This document shows positions 42,307-43,382 of a stretch of 43,382 nt of DNA, in pieces. The translations under genes were made by a program, and so were the position numbers. Position 1 is the first letter of the stretch. Each line of letters starts with the position of its first letter. The notes under the pieces are model-generated. The model was not told the origin of the DNA. It made no database searches and saw only the letters and a program-made list of their open reading frames with translations. Origin of the DNA: JAXHTH01 sp034211115 (GTDB lineage: Bacteria; Planctomycetota; Phycisphaerae; Phycisphaerales; SM1A02); assembly GCA_034211115.1 (NCBI GenBank), contig JAXHTH010000002.1, positions 1 through 43,382 on the forward strand, given 5' to 3'.

Positions 42307-43382
42307 TCACGCCATGCCCGCGGGCGCCTTGTCCTCGCTCAGGAACGCGGAGGCGTCGATGCCGAGCTTCTCCGCCACGCGCCGGCCGTACTCCTCGTCG
42401 GCCCGGAAGAAGTGACAGAGCTGCCGCTGCCGCACTTCCGCTCGCGCCTGGCCGAGCACGCCCGCGATCCGGCTCGCGAGGCGGTCGCGATGCGCCTCGT
42501 CGAAGAGCCGGAACAGGTTGCCCGCCTGCGTGTAGTCGTCGTGATCGACGGTGGAGTCGAAGCGATCGACGACGGTCTGGCCGAGTTCCCACGCGGGATC
42601 GGTGTATTCCTCGTCCGGCTCGGGCGCGCCCTCGCGGGAGTTGGGCCAGTAGTTGGGCCTGCTGCCGTAGTTCTCCGCCGTGGCCATCGACCCGTCGCGC
42701 TCGTAGTTCATCACGGGACAGCGCGGCTTGTTGACCGGCAGCTCGCGGTAGTTCACGCCGATGCGATACAGGTGCGTGTCCGCGTAGCTCATGAGGCGGG
42801 CCTGGAGCATCTTGTCCGGACTGGCACCGATCCCGGGCACGAGGGCGCTCGGATTGAACGCGGACTGCTCGACCTCGGCGTGGTAGTTCTCGGGGTTGCG
42901 ATTCAGCTCCAGCCTGCCGACCTCGATCAGCGGATACTCCGCGTGCGGCCAGACCTTGGTCAGGTCGAACGGGTTCCATCGGAACTGCTCGGCCTGCGCC
43001 TGCGTCATGACCTGGAGGTACAACGTCCAGCTCGGGTACTCGCCCTTCTCGATCGACTCGAACAGGTCGCGCTGATGCGTTTCGCGGTCGGCGCCGATTT
43101 TCTCGGCCGCCTCGTCATCCATCCACGTCCTGATCCCCTGGTCGGTCTTGAAGTGAAACTTGCACCAGATCCGCTCGCCCTTGTCGTTGATGAGCGAATA
43201 GGTGTGGCTGCCGTAGCCGTTCATGTGCCGGTAGGACTGCGGGATCCCGCGGTCGCTGAAGAGGATGGTCACCTGGTGGAGGGATTCCGGGCACAGCGAC
43301 CAGAAGTCCCACTGCATGTCCATGCAGCGCAGGTTCGTCTTCGGATCGCGCTTCTGCGTGTGGATGAACATCTGGAACTTGT
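42307..43382 (-). CDS. katA: Heme catalase, C-terminal three quarters, cut by window end
   Basis: Catalase converts hydrogen peroxide to water and oxygen. The frame stays open to the right edge (about 358 residues seen of about 480-500), so the N-terminal part with the distal His is missing. Visible are FSDRGIPQSYRHMNGYGSH (the catalase proximal active-site signature region), VGRLELNRNPENYHAEVEQ, and the heme-ligand tyrosine in RLMSYADTHLYRIG. The short C-terminus without a flavodoxin-like domain points to a small-subunit catalase. It fits exposure to oxygen, alongside oxygen-sensitive NifJ. The stop is at 42307. Confidence 0.95.
   Translation of the reverse strand, partial: KFQMFIHTQKRDPKTNLRCMDMQWDFWSLCPESLHQVTILFSDRGIPQSYRHMNGYGSHTYSLINDKGERIWCKFHFKTDQGIRTWMDDEAAEKIGADRETHQRDLFESIEKGEYPSWTLYLQVMTQAQAEQFRWNPFDLTKVWPHAEYPLIEVGRLELNRNPENYHAEVEQSAFNPSALVPGIGASPDKMLQARLMSYADTHLYRIGVNYRELPVNKPRCPVMNYERDGSMATAENYGSRPNYWPNSREGAPEPDEEYTDPAWELGQTVVDRFDSTVDHDDYTQAGNLFRLFDEAHRDRLASRIAGVLGQARAEVRQRQLCHFFRADEEYGRRVAEKLGIDASAFLSEDKAPAGMA

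Overview
The window looks like a chromosomal segment of a GC-rich, Gram-negative-type, facultatively aerobic bacterium, most likely a planctomycete of the Phycisphaerae type. This is inferred from gene style and content, because no rRNA gene is present. The evidence is an LptD outer-membrane biogenesis protein, an NtrC-type sigma-54 activator, a membrane protein ending in a planctomycete-style zinc ribbon, split or partial dcw genes, and strongly GC-biased third codon positions that leave long open frames antisense to most genes.

Layout, left to right. Positions 1-6.5 kb: the end of a pyruvate dehydrogenase E2, a conserved protein of unknown function, and a very long pyruvate:ferredoxin oxidoreductase (nifJ) closed by a clear terminator. 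Positions 6.8-10.1 kb: a sugar isomerase plus D-ribulokinase operon for pentose use. Positions 10.2-12.0 kb: an ABC-2 permease. Positions 12.1-16.2 kb: rny behind a strong promoter and a structured leader, then a four-helix-bundle gene held between exact inverted repeats, efp and rsmA. Positions 16.4-18.4 kb: divergent thiD and mtnP. Positions 18.4-24.0 kb: a leftward ribH-nusB-ftsY-(small protein)-lptD run. Positions 24.1-27.5 kb: a UbiA-type prenyltransferase, then a histidine kinase/sigma-54 regulator operon with a good sigma-54 promoter. Positions 28.0-32.1 kb: a 34-residue membrane peptide and a shortened division cluster (rsmH, LysM protein, FtsL-like, ftsI). Positions 32.2-35.5 kb: a lipoprotein SppA peptidase, two membrane proteins and a nucleotidyltransferase. 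Positions 35.9-40.4 kb: 2-oxoglutarate dehydrogenase E1/E2. Positions 40.7-43.4 kb: a DUF3800 protein, a YbaN-type membrane protein and a catalase running off the right end.

Central metabolism here has two routes from pyruvate to acetyl-CoA (oxygen-tolerant PDH and oxygen-sensitive, ferredoxin-linked PFOR), an oxidative TCA step (OdhAB) and catalase. This fits a life shifting between oxic and anoxic conditions.

The most unusual feature is the intergenic DNA. Degenerate tandem arrays with 7- or 8-base periods begin at or within a few bases of the stop codons of about ten genes (pdhC, the unknown gene, rny, efp, mtnP, lptD, ftsY, sppA, sucB, sucA). They often occur as facing inverted pairs. 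One pair, with identical 26-bp arms, encloses the four-helix-bundle gene like a cassette. Several other palindromic repeats (called A to D here) accompany them, two of which bracket thiD. Two further palindromes sit in frame inside rsmA and mtnP. Together they suggest a genome colonised by small palindromic elements that target gene ends.
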